From Nocardioides sp. S5 (lineage in GTDB: Bacteria > Actinomycetota > Actinomycetes > Propionibacteriales > Nocardioidaceae), in assembly GCF_017310035.1 (NCBI RefSeq), contig NZ_CP022296.1:992001-1056000 (forward strand): a stretch of DNA of 64,000 nt. The letters are read 5' to 3'. A program made the translations under genes and the position numbers. The notes under the pieces are model-generated. The model saw nothing but the letters and a program-made list of their open reading frames with translations, made no database searches and had not been told where the DNA came from. Below are positions 25,237-34,803 of this stretch, one piece after another; positions within the stretch are counted from its first letter, which is position 1; every line of letters begins with the position of its first letter.

Positions 25237-26670
25237 GTGGCCGACAGCACTGCAACCTCGCCATCGCGCACTGACGACGACGGCGGCCTGAAGCGGTCTA
25301 TCACCGGGGCGCAGCTGTTCTTCTACACGCTGGGCGACGTTCTCGGGTCGGGCATCTACGTCCTCATCGGACTGGTGGCGGCAGCGGTCGGTGGGGCGTT
25401 CTGGATCGCCTTCGCCGCCGGGGTGACCGTCGCAGCGATCACCGGATCGGCGTACGCCGAGCTGGTCACCAAGTACCCCCAGGCGGCCGGTTCGTCGCTC
25501 TACGTCCAGAAGGCCTTCGGCAACAAGGCCCTGACCTTCCTGGTCACCGTGTCCTTCCTGTCGGCCAGCTTCGCCGCGTCCGGCTCGCTCGCCGCGGGGT
25601 TCGCCTCCTACTTCGGCCAGCTCTTCGACGGTGGCGGTCCGCCGGCGCTGCTCGTCTCGCTCGTCTTCGTCGCCCTGCTGGTGCTGATCAACTACATCGG
25701 CATCACCGAGTCGGTCGTGATGAACATGCTGATGACGTTCGTGGAGCTCAGCGGCCTGGTCATCGTGATGATCATCGCCGTCTACTACATCGCCCAGGGC
25801 AACGCGGACTTCGGGACGCTCACCGACATCAGCGTCTCCGGCAACCCGGCGCTCGCCGTCCTCGCCGGGGTGGCGCTGTCGTTCTTCGCCATGACGGGGT
25901 TCGAGAACACCGCCAACGTCGCCGAGGAGACGGTCGACCCCTACAAGGCGTTCCCGCGCTCGCTCATCGGCGGCATGATCGTTGCGGGCATCGTCTACGT
26001 GCTGGTCTCGATGGCGGCCGCGCTCACCGTGCCGGTCGACCAGCTGGCGGAGTCCGACGTCGCGCTGCTCGAGGTGGTCAAGCAGGGCATCCTGCCCTTC
26101 TCCACCGAGCTGATGACCACGATCTTCACCATCATCGCGCTCGTCGCCATCACCAACACCACCCTCGTCACCCTGGTGACGCAGCCCCGCATCCTCTACG
26201 GCATGGCGCGCGAGGACGTCGTCCCGGGTGTCTTCGCCAAGGTCCACTCCAGCCGGCGCAGTCCCTGGGTCGGCCTGCTGTTCAGCGGCCTGGTGGTGGG
26301 CGGGCTGCTCGTCGCCGGCACGCTGATCACCGAGGCGGGCGGCGGCATCGACATCGTCGAGCGACTGGCCCTGGTGACGGTCGTCTTCCTGCTCGCCATC
26401 TACGCGCTGGTGATCGTGACCTGTCTCAAGCTGCGCGGCCGGGACGAGGACGAGCGCGCGTTCCGCGCCAGCACGCCCCTGCTGGTCGTCGGGCTCGTCG
26501 GGAACCTCGCCATCCTCTACTACGCCATCTACGACGACCCGGCCTCGCTCTGGTGGTGTGCCGGGCTGCTCGCCGTCGGGGTGGTCCTCTACGTGGCCGA
26601 GCAGCTGTTCGGCAACAAGTCCGAGCCGCGTCCCGGCACCGCCTCGCGCACCCCCAAGGGAGACCTCTGA
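25237..26670 (+). CDS. APC-superfamily amino acid permease
   Basis: From the GTG the protein is 477 residues with about 12 transmembrane helices. The first helix pair contains the substrate loop GDVLGSGIYVLIGLVAA (unwound GSGIY of TM1) and TM6 has FFAMTGFENTANVAEE, where FxGFE is the second binding segment of APC transporters; PYKAFPRSL follows. Soluble tail residues close the protein. A TTGACA box at 25173-25178 lies only 17 bases before an alternative ATG at 25195, so that ATG may not be transcribed; I prefer the GTG with AGCGAGG upstream. It is followed by a UspA gene whose start overlaps its stop by one base. Confidence 0.9.
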   Translation: MADSTATSPSRTDDDGGLKRSITGAQLFFYTLGDVLGSGIYVLIGLVAAAVGGAFWIAFAAGVTVAAITGSAYAELVTKYPQAAGSSLYVQKAFGNKALTFLVTVSFLSASFAASGSLAAGFASYFGQLFDGGGPPALLVSLVFVALLVLINYIGITESVVMNMLMTFVELSGLVIVMIIAVYYIAQGNADFGTLTDISVSGNPALAVLAGVALSFFAMTGFENTANVAEETVDPYKAFPRSLIGGMIVAGIVYVLVSMAAALTVPVDQLAESDVALLEVVKQGILPFSTELMTTIFTIIALVAITNTTLVTLVTQPRILYGMAREDVVPGVFAKVHSSRRSPWVGLLFSGLVVGGLLVAGTLITEAGGGIDIVERLALVTVVFLLAIYALVIVTCLKLRGRDEDERAFRASTPLLVVGLVGNLAILYYAIYDDPASLWWCAGLLAVGVVLYVAEQLFGNKSEPRPGTASRTPKGDL

Positions 26671-27122
26671 TGCACGTCATCGTCGCCACGGACGGCTCGA
26701 AGCAGTCGTTGGCCGCCGCCAAGCACCTCAAGTCCTTCGCCGACCCGACGAAGGTCACCGAGATCTCCGTCGTGGCGGTCGTCCGGCCCCTGGCGTCGGT
26801 GGCCTTCGCCGACGAGGTGTCCGAGGGCAGCGACGCGTGGCCCACGGGTTCGTTCCGAGAGGCCGCCGAGAACGCCGTCGAGACGATCGCGAAGGTCTTC
26901 GAGGGCTGGGGTCCCAAGGTCAACAAGCGGGTGCGGAGCGGCTCGGCTGCCAACGAGATCATCAAGGCGGCCAAGCAGTACGACGCCGGGCTGGTCGTGG
27001 TGGCGGCCGGCGGTCGCGGCCTGAGCGACGCCGTCCTCGTCGGCAGCACCGCCCAGCGCGTGCAGCACTACGCGCCGTGCCCGGTGCTCGTCGTACGCCC
27101 CGCGCCCCGGAAGAAGAAGTAG
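26670..27122 (+). CDS. Universal stress protein (UspA family)
   Basis: The 150-residue protein is a single Usp domain: MHVIVATDGSKQSLAAAKHL (first strand with the Asp that contacts adenine), VRSGSAANEIIKAAKQYDAG (near 85-105), and VVVAAGGRGLSDAVLVGSTA with the G-2x-G-9x-G-S/T type phosphate loop, then YAPCPVLVVRP. This suggests an ATP-binding UspA. It starts on the last base of the permease stop codon (TGATG), so it is coupled to the transporter; fused or coupled Usp domains often modulate APC transporters. Confidence 0.92.
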   Translation: MHVIVATDGSKQSLAAAKHLKSFADPTKVTEISVVAVVRPLASVAFADEVSEGSDAWPTGSFREAAENAVETIAKVFEGWGPKVNKRVRSGSAANEIIKAAKQYDAGLVVVAAGGRGLSDAVLVGSTAQRVQHYAPCPVLVVRPAPRKKK

Positions 27123-27135
27123 GCACCACCGGCCG

Positions 27136-27141
27136 TAGGAT
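27136..27141 (+). promoter_or_regulatory. -10 hexamer of a probable leaderless promoter
   Basis: TAGGAT ends 6 bases before the ATG at 27148, within the 25 bases after the UspA stop. Confidence 0.5.
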
Positions 27142-27147
27142 CCCGCC

Positions 27148-27501
27148 ATGGAGACCCTGCGGCTGGTGCTGCTCTTCGTCCACATCCTCGGCTTCGCGGC
27201 CCTGCTCGGTGGCCTGCTCGTGCAGCTGCGCTCGGAGCCGAAGGTGGTCAACTCCCTGATGCGCGACGGCATCGGGACGGCCTTCCTCGCCGGGCTGCTG
27301 CTGGTCGGCGTCCTGGAGAGCCTCGGCTCGCCGGACCACGCGAAGATCGGCGTGAAGTTCGCCGTCGGCCTGGTCATCCTGGTCCTGGTGATGGTCAACA
27401 TGCGCAAGCCGAGCGTCCCGCAGGGGCTCTACTTCGGGCTCCTCGCGCTCACGATCGCCAACATCGCGGTCGCGGTGTTCTGGTCGCCCACCCACGCCTG
27501 A
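27148..27501 (+). CDS. Four-helix membrane protein, unknown
   Basis: This 117-residue protein is almost wholly hydrophobic, with helices LRLVLLFVHILGFAALLGGL, IGTAFLAGLLLVGVLESL, FAVGLVILVLVMVNM and GLYFGLLALTIANIAVAVF. The charged loop segments are short. I do not recognise the family; the histidine in the first helix could be a ligand but nothing proves it. It has its own -10 hexamer and stands between uspA and pcrA on the same strand. Confidence 0.75.
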   Translation: METLRLVLLFVHILGFAALLGGLLVQLRSEPKVVNSLMRDGIGTAFLAGLLLVGVLESLGSPDHAKIGVKFAVGLVILVLVMVNMRKPSVPQGLYFGLLALTIANIAVAVFWSPTHA

Positions 27502-27544
27502 TCCACAGGAGCGGGCGGGGCCTCCGGCTGTCCCACCTCCCGCA

Positions 27545-27550
27545 TAGGCT
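27545..27550 (+). promoter_or_regulatory. -10 hexamer upstream of pcrA
   Basis: TAGGCT ends 9 bases before the ATG at 27560. The spacing is slightly longer than in the other cases, so the leader would be zero to three bases. Confidence 0.4.
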
Positions 27551-27559
27551 TGGCCGGTC

Positions 27560-29926
27560 ATGAGTCCTACCGATGCCGCCCTCGTCGACCACCCCCTCCT
27601 CGAGGGCCTCAACGACCCCCAGCGCGCGGCGGTGACCCACGCGGGCGCTCCGCTGCTCGTGGTCGCCGGTGCGGGCTCGGGCAAGACCCGCGTGCTGACC
27701 CGCCGCATCGCCTGGCTGATCAACGAGCGCAAGGCCCACCCGGGCTCGATCCTGGCCATCACCTTCACCAACAAGGCCGCGGCCGAGATGAAGGAGCGCG
27801 TGCAGGAGCTGGTGGGCAACCGCGCCCGCATCATGTGGGTCTCGACCTTCCACTCCTCGTGCGTGCGGATCCTGCGCAAGGAGATCGACCGGGTCGGCTT
27901 CAAGTCCAGCTTCTCCATCTACGACGCCGCCGACTCCAAGCGCCTGATGACCCTGGTGCTGCGCGACCTCGAGCTCGACCCCAAGCGCTACCAGCCCAAC
28001 GCCGTGCTCAACTGGGTCTCGGACCAGAAGAACGAGCTGCGCGACCCCGAGGACGTCACCAAGGAGGCGCGCAACAGCTTCGAGGAGGCCTACGCCAAGG
28101 CCTACACCCACTACCAGCGCCGCCTGCGCGACGCCAACGCCCTCGACTTCGACGACCTGATCATGACCACGGTCCACCTGCTGCAGGCGTTCCCCGACGT
28201 GCGCGAGAACTACCGCCGCCGCTTCCGCCACGTGCTGGTGGACGAGTACCAGGACACCAACCACGCCCAGTACAGCCTCATCCAGCAGCTGTGCGGGCAG
28301 TCCTTCGAGGAGGAGGATGCCGCGGGGGAGCGGGTCGAGCCCAGCGAGCTCATGGTCGTGGGTGACGCCGACCAGTCGATCTATGCCTTCCGCGGTGCCG
28401 ACATCCGCAACATCCTCGACTTCGAGCAGGACTTCCCCAACGCCACCACCATCCTGCTGGAGCAGAACTACCGCTCCACCCAGACGATCCTGTCCGCGGC
28501 CAACGCGGTGATCGGCAACAACCGCAGCCGCAAGCCCAAGCGGCTGTGGACCGATGCCGGGGAGGGTGCCCGCATCGTCGGCTACGTCTCCGACGACGAG
28601 CACGACGAGGCCCGCTTCGTCAGCCAGGAGATCGACACGCTCGTCGACGACGCCGGGGTCCGTCCGGCCGACGTGGCCGTCTTCTACCGCACCAACGCCC
28701 AGTCGCGCGTCTTCGAGGAGGTGTTCATCCGCACCGGCCAGCCCTACAAGGTCGTCGGCGGGGTCCGCTTCTACGAGCGCAAGGAGGTCCGCGACGCGCT
28801 CGCCTACCTTCGGGTGCTGGTCAACACCGCCGACGAGATCTCCCTGCGACGGGTGCTCAACACCCCCAAGCGCGGCATCGGCGACCGGGCGGAGGCTTGC
28901 ATCGCCGCGCTCGCCGAGCGCGACCGCACGACCTTCTGGGAGGCGCTCACCCGTGCCGCCGAGGCGCCGGGCCTGGCCACCCGGAGCCTGAAGAACATCG
29001 AGGCCTTCGTCGCGATCATCCAGGAGCTCCAGTCGATGGTCGAGGCCGACGAGCGCCCCGACGTGATCCTGGAGTCGGTCCTCGAGCGCTCCGGCTACCT
29101 CGCCGAGCTCGAGGCCAGCGACGACCCGCAGGACGACACCCGCGTGGAGAACCTCGCCGAGCTCGTCGCCGTGGCGCGCGAGTTCGCCGAGGACCCCCAG
29201 CCCGGCCCCAGCGCGGACCCCGCCGAGGTGGAGGCCGGGACGGTCGCGGTGGGGCTCGGCGACTTCCTCGAGCGCGTCGCCCTGGTCGCCGACGCCGACC
29301 AGATCCCCGACTCACCGGACGGCGACGACTCCGGCGTCGTCACGCTGATGACGCTCCACACCGCCAAGGGCCTGGAGTTCCCGGTCGTGTTCCTCACCGG
29401 GCTGGAGGACGGCGTCTTCCCCCACCAGCGCTCGCTGGGCGACCAGCCGGAGCTGGAGGAGGAGCGCCGTCTGGCCTATGTCGGCCTCACCCGCGCCCAG
29501 CAGCGCCTCTACGTCTCCCGAGCCCTCGTCCGCTCCGCCTGGGGCGCCCCGAGCCACAACCCCGCCAGCCGGTTCCTCGACGAGCTGCCCATCGACCTCG
29601 TCGACTGGCGGCGCACGGCTGCGGAGCAGACCCGCTGGGGCCGTGCCGACCACGCCGGCGGCTCCACCCGCCTCGGCGCACCCACCGAGGCCGGACGCCG
29701 CAACTTCTCCTCCGCCGCACTGCGTGCCGACGCCGCCGCCAAGGCCAAGCCGGCGCGCGAGATCCCCAGCCTGGCGCCGGGGGACAGGGTCCTGCACGAC
29801 TCGTTCGGCATGGGCACCGTCGTGGCCGTCGACGGGGTGGCGGAGAAGTCGGTCGCCTCGATCGACTTCGGCTCCGACGGCGTCAAGCGCCTGCTGCTGC
29901 GCTACGCGCCGGTCGAGAAGCTGTAG
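27560..29926 (+). CDS. pcrA: ATP-dependent DNA helicase UvrD/PcrA
   Basis: This 788-residue superfamily 1A helicase has every motif in order: Q-motif LNDPQRAAV, Walker A AGAGSGKTRVLTRR (residues 36-49), motif Ia ITFTNKAAAEMKER, motif II VLVDEYQDTN, motif III VVGDADQSIYAFRGAD, motif IV EQNYRST, motif V TLHTAKGLEFPVVF and motif VI RLAYVGLTRAQQRLYV. The C-terminus LAPGDRVLHDSFGMGTVVAV is the Tudor-like PcrA tail that contacts RNA polymerase. It unwinds 3'-5' in nucleotide excision and mismatch-type repair and removes RecA. Confidence 0.95.
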   Translation: MSPTDAALVDHPLLEGLNDPQRAAVTHAGAPLLVVAGAGSGKTRVLTRRIAWLINERKAHPGSILAITFTNKAAAEMKERVQELVGNRARIMWVSTFHSSCVRILRKEIDRVGFKSSFSIYDAADSKRLMTLVLRDLELDPKRYQPNAVLNWVSDQKNELRDPEDVTKEARNSFEEAYAKAYTHYQRRLRDANALDFDDLIMTTVHLLQAFPDVRENYRRRFRHVLVDEYQDTNHAQYSLIQQLCGQSFEEEDAAGERVEPSELMVVGDADQSIYAFRGADIRNILDFEQDFPNATTILLEQNYRSTQTILSAANAVIGNNRSRKPKRLWTDAGEGARIVGYVSDDEHDEARFVSQEIDTLVDDAGVRPADVAVFYRTNAQSRVFEEVFIRTGQPYKVVGGVRFYERKEVRDALAYLRVLVNTADEISLRRVLNTPKRGIGDRAEACIAALAERDRTTFWEALTRAAEAPGLATRSLKNIEAFVAIIQELQSMVEADERPDVILESVLERSGYLAELEASDDPQDDTRVENLAELVAVAREFAEDPQPGPSADPAEVEAGTVAVGLGDFLERVALVADADQIPDSPDGDDSGVVTLMTLHTAKGLEFPVVFLTGLEDGVFPHQRSLGDQPELEEERRLAYVGLTRAQQRLYVSRALVRSAWGAPSHNPASRFLDELPIDLVDWRRTAAEQTRWGRADHAGGSTRLGAPTEAGRRNFSSAALRADAAAKAKPAREIPSLAPGDRVLHDSFGMGTVVAVDGVAEKSVASIDFGSDGVKRLLLRYAPVEKL

Positions 29927-30026
29927 CAGCCGCGGGTCGCGTGGCTCAGGTTGTCGGGCACATGGGTCGAAGATTTCGACGCGCCCGTCGCGGCTTCGTT
30001 CCTCAGCCGCGGGGCTTGCTCAATCT

Positions 30027-30064
30027 CCCCTGACTTCCGACTCGCTCCGCGAGTCGGTCAGGGG
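30027..30064. terminator. Bidirectional hairpin between pcrA and M23 peptidase
   Basis: The outer arms CCCCTGA (30027-30033) and TCAGGGG (30058-30064) enclose a three-base bulge and a perfect 9-base stem, CCGACTCGC / GCGAGTCGG, with a TCC loop. It overlaps the stop codon of the M23 gene and lies between convergent genes. T-tracts are lacking, as is common in actinobacteria. Confidence 0.55.
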
Positions 30065-30882
30065 ACAATCCCGTGCTCGACGAAGGCCTGGAACGGGTCG
30101 ACCGGACCGCCGCCGCCCGGCCGCACCTCGAGGTGGAGGTGGGAGCCGGTGACGTTGCCGGTCGCGCCTACGGTGCCGATGGTCTCGCCGCCGTTGACGC
30201 GGTCGCCGACCGAGACGTAGATCGAGGTCTGGTGGCAGTACCAGATCTCGGTGCCGTCATCGAGGGTGACCACGGTCTTGTTGCCATAGGCGCCGTCGTA
30301 GCCGGTCTCGGTGACGGTGCCGTTGGCCACCGACAGGATCGGGTCACCGGAGTTGGCGTTGAAGTCCAGGCCCGTGTGGTAGCTGGCCCAGAGGCCGTAC
30401 TGGCCGAAGGTCGCGGTGATGCCGTAGCTGTTGAGGGGGAGAACCCACTTGTTCTCCTCGATCTTCGCCGCCTGCGCCTCGGCCGCCTTGCGCATCTCGT
30501 CGAGCTTGGCAGCGCGCTCGGCCATCTGCTTCTCGGCGAGGGCGATCAGCTCGGGATCGCTCTCCTCGCCCGCCTGACGGGTGCCGTCACGGCTGACGAT
30601 CACGCCGCGGCGCGACATCGTCTGGCCGGTCACGGAGCCGATGGACCCGCTCGCCTCGATCTGGGAGCCGGCACTCGCGAGGGCCGACGTGCCAGCGGTG
30701 GACGCGGTGACAGCGCCGCCTGCGGAGATCGCCAGGACCGCGACCCCGGCCACGAGGGGCAGGGACGGGAGCCGGACAGGGGACCGCCGCGGCGGCGTTG
30801 CGGCACGGCGCTTGCCGTGCACAGGTGCGGCTGGTGCCGAGGTGCGTCGCTGGGGAGCGCGCTCCGCTCGGTGGTTGCCCAT
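30058..30882 (-). CDS. M23-family metallopeptidase, membrane-anchored
   Basis: The 274-residue protein has a basic N-terminus, one membrane helix (LPSLPLVAGVAVLAISAGGA, near residues 44-63), and a predicted coiled segment (LIALAEKQMAERAAKLDEMR). A LytM domain follows with the zinc ligands in SYHTGLDFNANSGDP (H and D) and GSHLHLEVRPGG (HLH). It would cleave peptidoglycan cross-bridges outside the membrane. A TTG codon at 30897 could extend it by five residues. I looked for a c-di-AMP riboswitch upstream, as in some actinobacterial cell-wall hydrolase genes, and could not support one. Confidence 0.88.
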   Translation of the reverse strand: MGNHRAERAPQRRTSAPAAPVHGKRRAATPPRRSPVRLPSLPLVAGVAVLAISAGGAVTASTAGTSALASAGSQIEASGSIGSVTGQTMSRRGVIVSRDGTRQAGEESDPELIALAEKQMAERAAKLDEMRKAAEAQAAKIEENKWVLPLNSYGITATFGQYGLWASYHTGLDFNANSGDPILSVANGTVTETGYDGAYGNKTVVTLDDGTEIWYCHQTSIYVSVGDRVNGGETIGTVGATGNVTGSHLHLEVRPGGGGPVDPFQAFVEHGIVP

Positions 30883-31032
30883 AGGGGTATTTACCAATCT
30901 GCCGGGTCAGGGGGGTCGGGTCGGCAAGACCGCGCACGACTGTAACGGATAGATCACGGGATCGGGCAATGCCCAGGAAAAAGGTGGAGGAATCGCGCAT
31001 ACGGTCGCTATGCGGACACGTTCGCGTCGAAA

Positions 31033-32379
31033 TCAGCCCCGTGCGGCCTGGTAGCGCTCGAGCGCCTCCTTGCGCTCGTCCGCGTGGTCGACGATGCGAC
31101 GTGGGTAGTCGTGCTCGTAGCCGAGGTCGAACTTCCACGGCTCGTGGGCGGCCTTGCCGGGCAGGTGGACCAGCTCGGGCACCCAGCGGCGTACGTAGTC
31201 GCCCTGCGGGTCGAACTTGAGGCCCTGGGTGACCGGGTTGAAGACCCGGAAGTAGGGGGAGGCGTCCGTGCCGGTGCCGGCCACCCACTGCCAGCCGTGG
31301 TTGTTCGACGCGACGTCCCCGTCGATCAGCAGGTCGAGGAAGTGCCGGGCGCCCACGGGCCACCAGACGTGCAGGTCCTTGGTGAGGAAGGACGCGGTGA
31401 TCATCCGGACCCGGTTGTGCATCCACCCCGAGTGGAGCAGCTGGCGCATCCCGGCGTCGACGATGGGGTAGCCGGTCGTGCCGGTGCGCCAGGCATCGAT
31501 CGCGTCCTCGGGGTCGTCGTAGCGCATGCCCTCCAGGGTCGGCTTGAGGTCGCGCCACGCCGAGGCCGGCTCGTGCCACAGGACGTCGGCGTAGAACTCG
31601 CGCCAGGCGATCTCGGTGGCCCAGGTGGACTCGGTGTCGATGTCGGCGAGGAGCGAGCGCGGGTGGAGCACGCCGAGGTGGAGGTACGCCGAGAGGCGCG
31701 AGGTGCCGTCGTGGTCGGGGCGGTCGCGCTCGGTGGGGTAGTCCTCCAGCCCGCCGTCGCGGAACTCCCGCCAACGGCGCCACGCGGCGTCCTCACCGGC
31801 TCCGGGCAGGTCGAACGGCGCGTCGGTGACCGCCTCCTCCATCATGTCGAGCGCGCGCTGGTGGGAGTCGGCCGGCGCCAGGTCGGGGGAGCGGGGCGTG
31901 TGCGCCGGCTCGGGCCACCCGTGCTCGCGCCAGGCCCGCGCGAAGGCGGAGAACACCTGGTAGGCGCCGCCGCTGCCGTTGCGGACCAGCCCCGGCCCCA
32001 CGGCGTACGGCGAGCCGGTGGAAACCAGCTCGACCTGCGAGCCGATCGCGTCGTCGCGGCGGCGTCCGTAGGGCGTGGTCTCTGCGGAGACGTGCACCCG
32101 GCGCCCGTCGGCCACCCGCGGCACCACCTCGCGGGGGTCTCCGACGTGGACCGACAGCGGGATGCGCTCGGCGAGGGCGAGGACGTTGGCCGACAGCCAG
32201 GCCCGTCGGGCGGGGCCGGCGCCCTTCCACAGCACCGGGTCGAGCACGAACAGCGCCGTGACCGTGCCCTCCTCGAGGGCGGCGAGCAGGGCCGGGTTGT
32301 CCCGGATCCTGAGGTCGCGCCTGAACCACATCACCGAGGACTTCTCCGAGGACTTCTCCGAGGACTTCGCCGAGGACAT
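31033..32379 (-). CDS. phrB: Deoxyribodipyrimidine photolyase
   Basis: This 448-residue flavoprotein repairs cyclobutane dimers with blue light. [20 protein letters not shown] (residues 16-35) opens the antenna domain. The FAD domain shows [57 protein letters not shown] and [20 protein letters not shown], all class I CPD photolyase signatures. Residues 1-15 are an unusual low-complexity SSEK-type repeat encoded by 12-base tandem units. A -10 hexamer 6 bases before the ATG at 32379 supports that start, though an ATG at 32331 would give the standard N-terminus. Confidence 0.93.
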   Translation of the reverse strand: MSSAKSSEKSSEKSSVMWFRRDLRIRDNPALLAALEEGTVTALFVLDPVLWKGAGPARRAWLSANVLALAERIPLSVHVGDPREVVPRVADGRRVHVSAETTPYGRRRDDAIGSQVELVSTGSPYAVGPGLVRNGSGGAYQVFSAFARAWREHGWPEPAHTPRSPDLAPADSHQRALDMMEEAVTDAPFDLPGAGEDAAWRRWREFRDGGLEDYPTERDRPDHDGTSRLSAYLHLGVLHPRSLLADIDTESTWATEIAWREFYADVLWHEPASAWRDLKPTLEGMRYDDPEDAIDAWRTGTTGYPIVDAGMRQLLHSGWMHNRVRMITASFLTKDLHVWWPVGARHFLDLLIDGDVASNNHGWQWVAGTGTDASPYFRVFNPVTQGLKFDPQGDYVRRWVPELVHLPGKAAHEPWKFDLGYEHDYPRRIVDHADERKEALERYQAARG

Positions 32380-32382
32380 GGC
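32335..32382. repeat. Four 12-base tandem units in the photolyase 5' end
   Basis: CGAGGACTTCTC occurs twice in direct succession, then CGAGGACTTCGC and CGAGGACATGGC. Read on the minus strand they encode the S-S-x-K/E units at the photolyase N-terminus and include its start codon. Copy number could vary by slippage. Confidence 0.7.
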
Positions 32383-32385
32383 CTC

Positions 32386-32391
32386 AACGTA
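32386..32391 (-). promoter_or_regulatory. -10 hexamer of a probable leaderless promoter
   Basis: On the minus strand TACGTT ends 6 bases before the ATG at 32379 of the photolyase gene. Confidence 0.45.
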
Positions 32392-32507
32392 GCCGGGGGG
32401 TGACCACCACCACGCTCACCCGACCTCGTGCGACCCCTGTGCGGAGGTCTAGGGTGCCGAGAGGGAAACCCCGCCACTGTTCGCAGACGAAAAGGACCGG
32501 TCACCTC

Positions 32508-33677
32508 GTGGACCTGATGGAATTTCAGGCGAAGGAGCTCTTCGCCAAGCACGGAGTCGCAACCACGCTGGGCGTGGTCGCCGAGACCCCCGAGGCTGCT
32601 CGCGCCGCCGCGGAGGAGATGGGCGGAGTCACCGTCGTCAAGGCGCAGGTCAAGGCCGGCGGCCGCGGCAAGGCGGGTGGCGTGAAGATCGCCAAGACCG
32701 CCGACGAGGCCGAGTCCTACGCCCGCGACATCCTCGGCATGGAGATCAAGGGCCTCACCGTCAACCGGGTCCTGGTGACCCCGGCGACGCCCCCGGTGGA
32801 GGAGTACTACTTCTCCTTCCTGCTCGACCGCTCCAACCGTTCGCACCTGTGCATCGCCTCGGTCGAGGGCGGCGTGGAGATCGAGGAGGTCGCCAAGACC
32901 AACCCCGACGCCGTCAAGAAGATCCGCGTGGACGCGCTCGAGGGCGTGACCCCCGAGAAGGCCGCCGCGATCGTCGACGAGGCCAAGTTCCCCGCCGAGC
33001 TGCGTGACCAGGCCATCGAGATGGTCCAGGCGCTGTGGAAGGTCTATGTCGAGGAGGACGCCACCCTCGTCGAGGTCAACCCGCTGGCCCGCCTCGAGGG
33101 CGACAAGCTCGAGGCCCTCGACGGCAAGGTGTCGCTGGACGACAACGCCTCCGAGGTCCGCCACCCCGACCACGCGCAGTTCGAGATCCGCGAGGAGGCC
33201 GACGCGCTGGAGTCGAAGGCCAAGGACAAGGGCCTCAACTACGTCAAGCTCGACGGCCAGGTCGGCATCATCGGCAACGGCGCGGGGCTCGTGATGAGCA
33301 CCCTCGACGTCGTCGCCTACGCCGGCGAGGCGCACGGCGGCGTGAAGCCCGCCAACTTCCTCGACATCGGCGGCGGCGCCAACGCCCAGGTCATGGCCGA
33401 CGGTCTCGACGTGATCATCAACGACCCGCAGGTGAAGAGCATCTTCGTCAACGTCTTCGGCGGCATCACTGCCTGCGACGAGGTCGCCAACGGCATCAAG
33501 GGTGCGCTGGAGATCCTCGGCGACGAGGAGAGCAAGCCCCTCGTCGTCCGCCTCGACGGCAACAACGTCGAGGAGGGCCGTCGCATCCTCGACGAGCTCA
33601 ACCACCCGCTGGTCACCCAGGTCGACACGATGGACGGCGCGGCCGACAAGGCCGCCGAGCTCGCCCACCAGGCCTGA
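32508..33677 (+). CDS. sucC: Succinate-CoA ligase, ADP-forming, beta subunit
   Basis: This 389-residue protein is the nucleotide- and succinate-binding subunit of succinyl-CoA synthetase, making ATP from succinyl-CoA in the TCA cycle. It begins [20 protein letters not shown], the family start, with an ATP-grasp domain ([16 protein letters not shown] near residue 45) and the C-terminal [10 protein letters not shown] and [17 protein letters not shown] that dock with the alpha subunit. Length is standard. The GTG at 32508 is preferred over the ATG three codons later because most homologues share the MDL start. sucD follows after 17 bases. Confidence 0.96.
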   Translation: MDLMEFQAKELFAKHGVATTLGVVAETPEAARAAAEEMGGVTVVKAQVKAGGRGKAGGVKIAKTADEAESYARDILGMEIKGLTVNRVLVTPATPPVEEYYFSFLLDRSNRSHLCIASVEGGVEIEEVAKTNPDAVKKIRVDALEGVTPEKAAAIVDEAKFPAELRDQAIEMVQALWKVYVEEDATLVEVNPLARLEGDKLEALDGKVSLDDNASEVRHPDHAQFEIREEADALESKAKDKGLNYVKLDGQVGIIGNGAGLVMSTLDVVAYAGEAHGGVKPANFLDIGGGANAQVMADGLDVIINDPQVKSIFVNVFGGITACDEVANGIKGALEILGDEESKPLVVRLDGNNVEEGRRILDELNHPLVTQVDTMDGAADKAAELAHQA

Positions 33678-33694
33678 GAGAGAGAACTGAAGAG

Positions 33695-34576
33695 ATGTCT
33701 ATCTACCTCACCAAGGACAGCAAGATCATCGTCCAGGGCATGACCGGTGGCATGGGTGCCAAGCACACCACCCTCATGGTCGAGTCCGGCGCCAACATCG
33801 TCGGCGGCGTCAACGCGCGCAAGGCCGGCACGACCGTCGAGCTCGGCGGCAAGGAGCTGCCCGTCTTCGGCACCGTCGAGGAGGCGATGAAGGAGACCGG
33901 CGCCGACGTGTCGGTGGCCTTCGTGCCCCCGGCCTTCACCAAGGACGCCTGCATCGAGGCGATCGACGCCGAGATCCCGCTCCTCGTGGTCATCACCGAG
34001 GGCGTCCCCGTCCTCGACACCGCCGAGGTCGTGCAGTACCTCGAGGGCAAGAACACCCGGATGATCGGCCCCAACTGCCCCGGCATCATCACGCCGGAGG
34101 AGTCGCTGGCCGGCATCACGCCCCACACCATCGCGGGCAAGGGCCCGGTCGGCCTGGTGTCGAAGTCGGGCACGCTGACCTACCAGATGATGTACGAGCT
34201 GAAGGACTTCGGCTTCACGACCGCCATCGGCATCGGTGGTGACCCGATCGTCGGCACCACGCACATCGACGCGCTCGAGGCCTTCGAGAACGACCCGGAG
34301 ACCAAGGCGATCGTGATGATCGGCGAGATCGGCGGAGACGCCGAGGAGCGTGCCGCGGCCTACATCAAGAACCACGTCACCAAGCCGGTCGTCGGCTACG
34401 TCGCCGGCTTCACCGCTCCGGAGGGCAAGACCATGGGCCACGCCGGCGCCATCGTGTCCGGCTCCTCGGGCACCGCGCAGGCCAAGAAGGAGGCCCTCGA
34501 GGCCGCCGGGGTCAAGGTCGGCAAGACGCCGTCGGAGACCGCTGCCCTGATGCGGGCCATCCTCAACGAGCTCTAG
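33695..34576 (+). CDS. sucD: Succinate-CoA ligase, alpha subunit
   Basis: The 293-residue protein binds CoA ([20 protein letters not shown], Rossmann-like loop near residue 12) and carries the phosphorylated histidine in [12 protein letters not shown], here His249. PNCPGIITP and [20 protein letters not shown] complete the family signature. It pairs with sucC in an operon, with a GAAGAG ribosome site before the ATG. A strong hairpin terminator follows at 34615. Confidence 0.97.
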   Translation: MSIYLTKDSKIIVQGMTGGMGAKHTTLMVESGANIVGGVNARKAGTTVELGGKELPVFGTVEEAMKETGADVSVAFVPPAFTKDACIEAIDAEIPLLVVITEGVPVLDTAEVVQYLEGKNTRMIGPNCPGIITPEESLAGITPHTIAGKGPVGLVSKSGTLTYQMMYELKDFGFTTAIGIGGDPIVGTTHIDALEAFENDPETKAIVMIGEIGGDAEERAAAYIKNHVTKPVVGYVAGFTAPEGKTMGHAGAIVSGSSGTAQAKKEALEAAGVKVGKTPSETAALMRAILNEL

Positions 34577-34614
34577 GCATCAGTTCCTCTGATCGAGGCT
34601 CGCGCCAGTTCCCT

Positions 34615-34656
34615 CCAGACGGCTCCGCAGGTCCACCTGCGGGGCCGTCTGGCTTT
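34615..34656 (+). terminator. Rho-independent terminator of sucCD
   Basis: Stem arms CCAGACGGC and GCCGTCTGG (9 bases), one T-G wobble pair, then CCGCAGG / CCTGCGG with a TCCA loop, followed by CTTT. The stem is 17 pairs long. Confidence 0.8.
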
Positions 34657-34803
34657 CGTGGCGGGCCGGGCGCCGGGCCTCCCAGAGCACGCGCCACACC
34701 ACGTGCGCGCCGAGCAGGCGTACGGGCGCGACGGCACGGCGCGGCGAGGAGGGCAGCGTCGGGCAGGCCGAGCTGGCCAGCGTGGATGGAATGGACATGG
34801 TTG

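Noticed and set aside
30883..31032. c-di-AMP (ydaO-type) riboswitch upstream of the M23 peptidase
   Set aside because: The gap is only about 150 bases, and I could not find the conserved junction sequences of that riboswitch.
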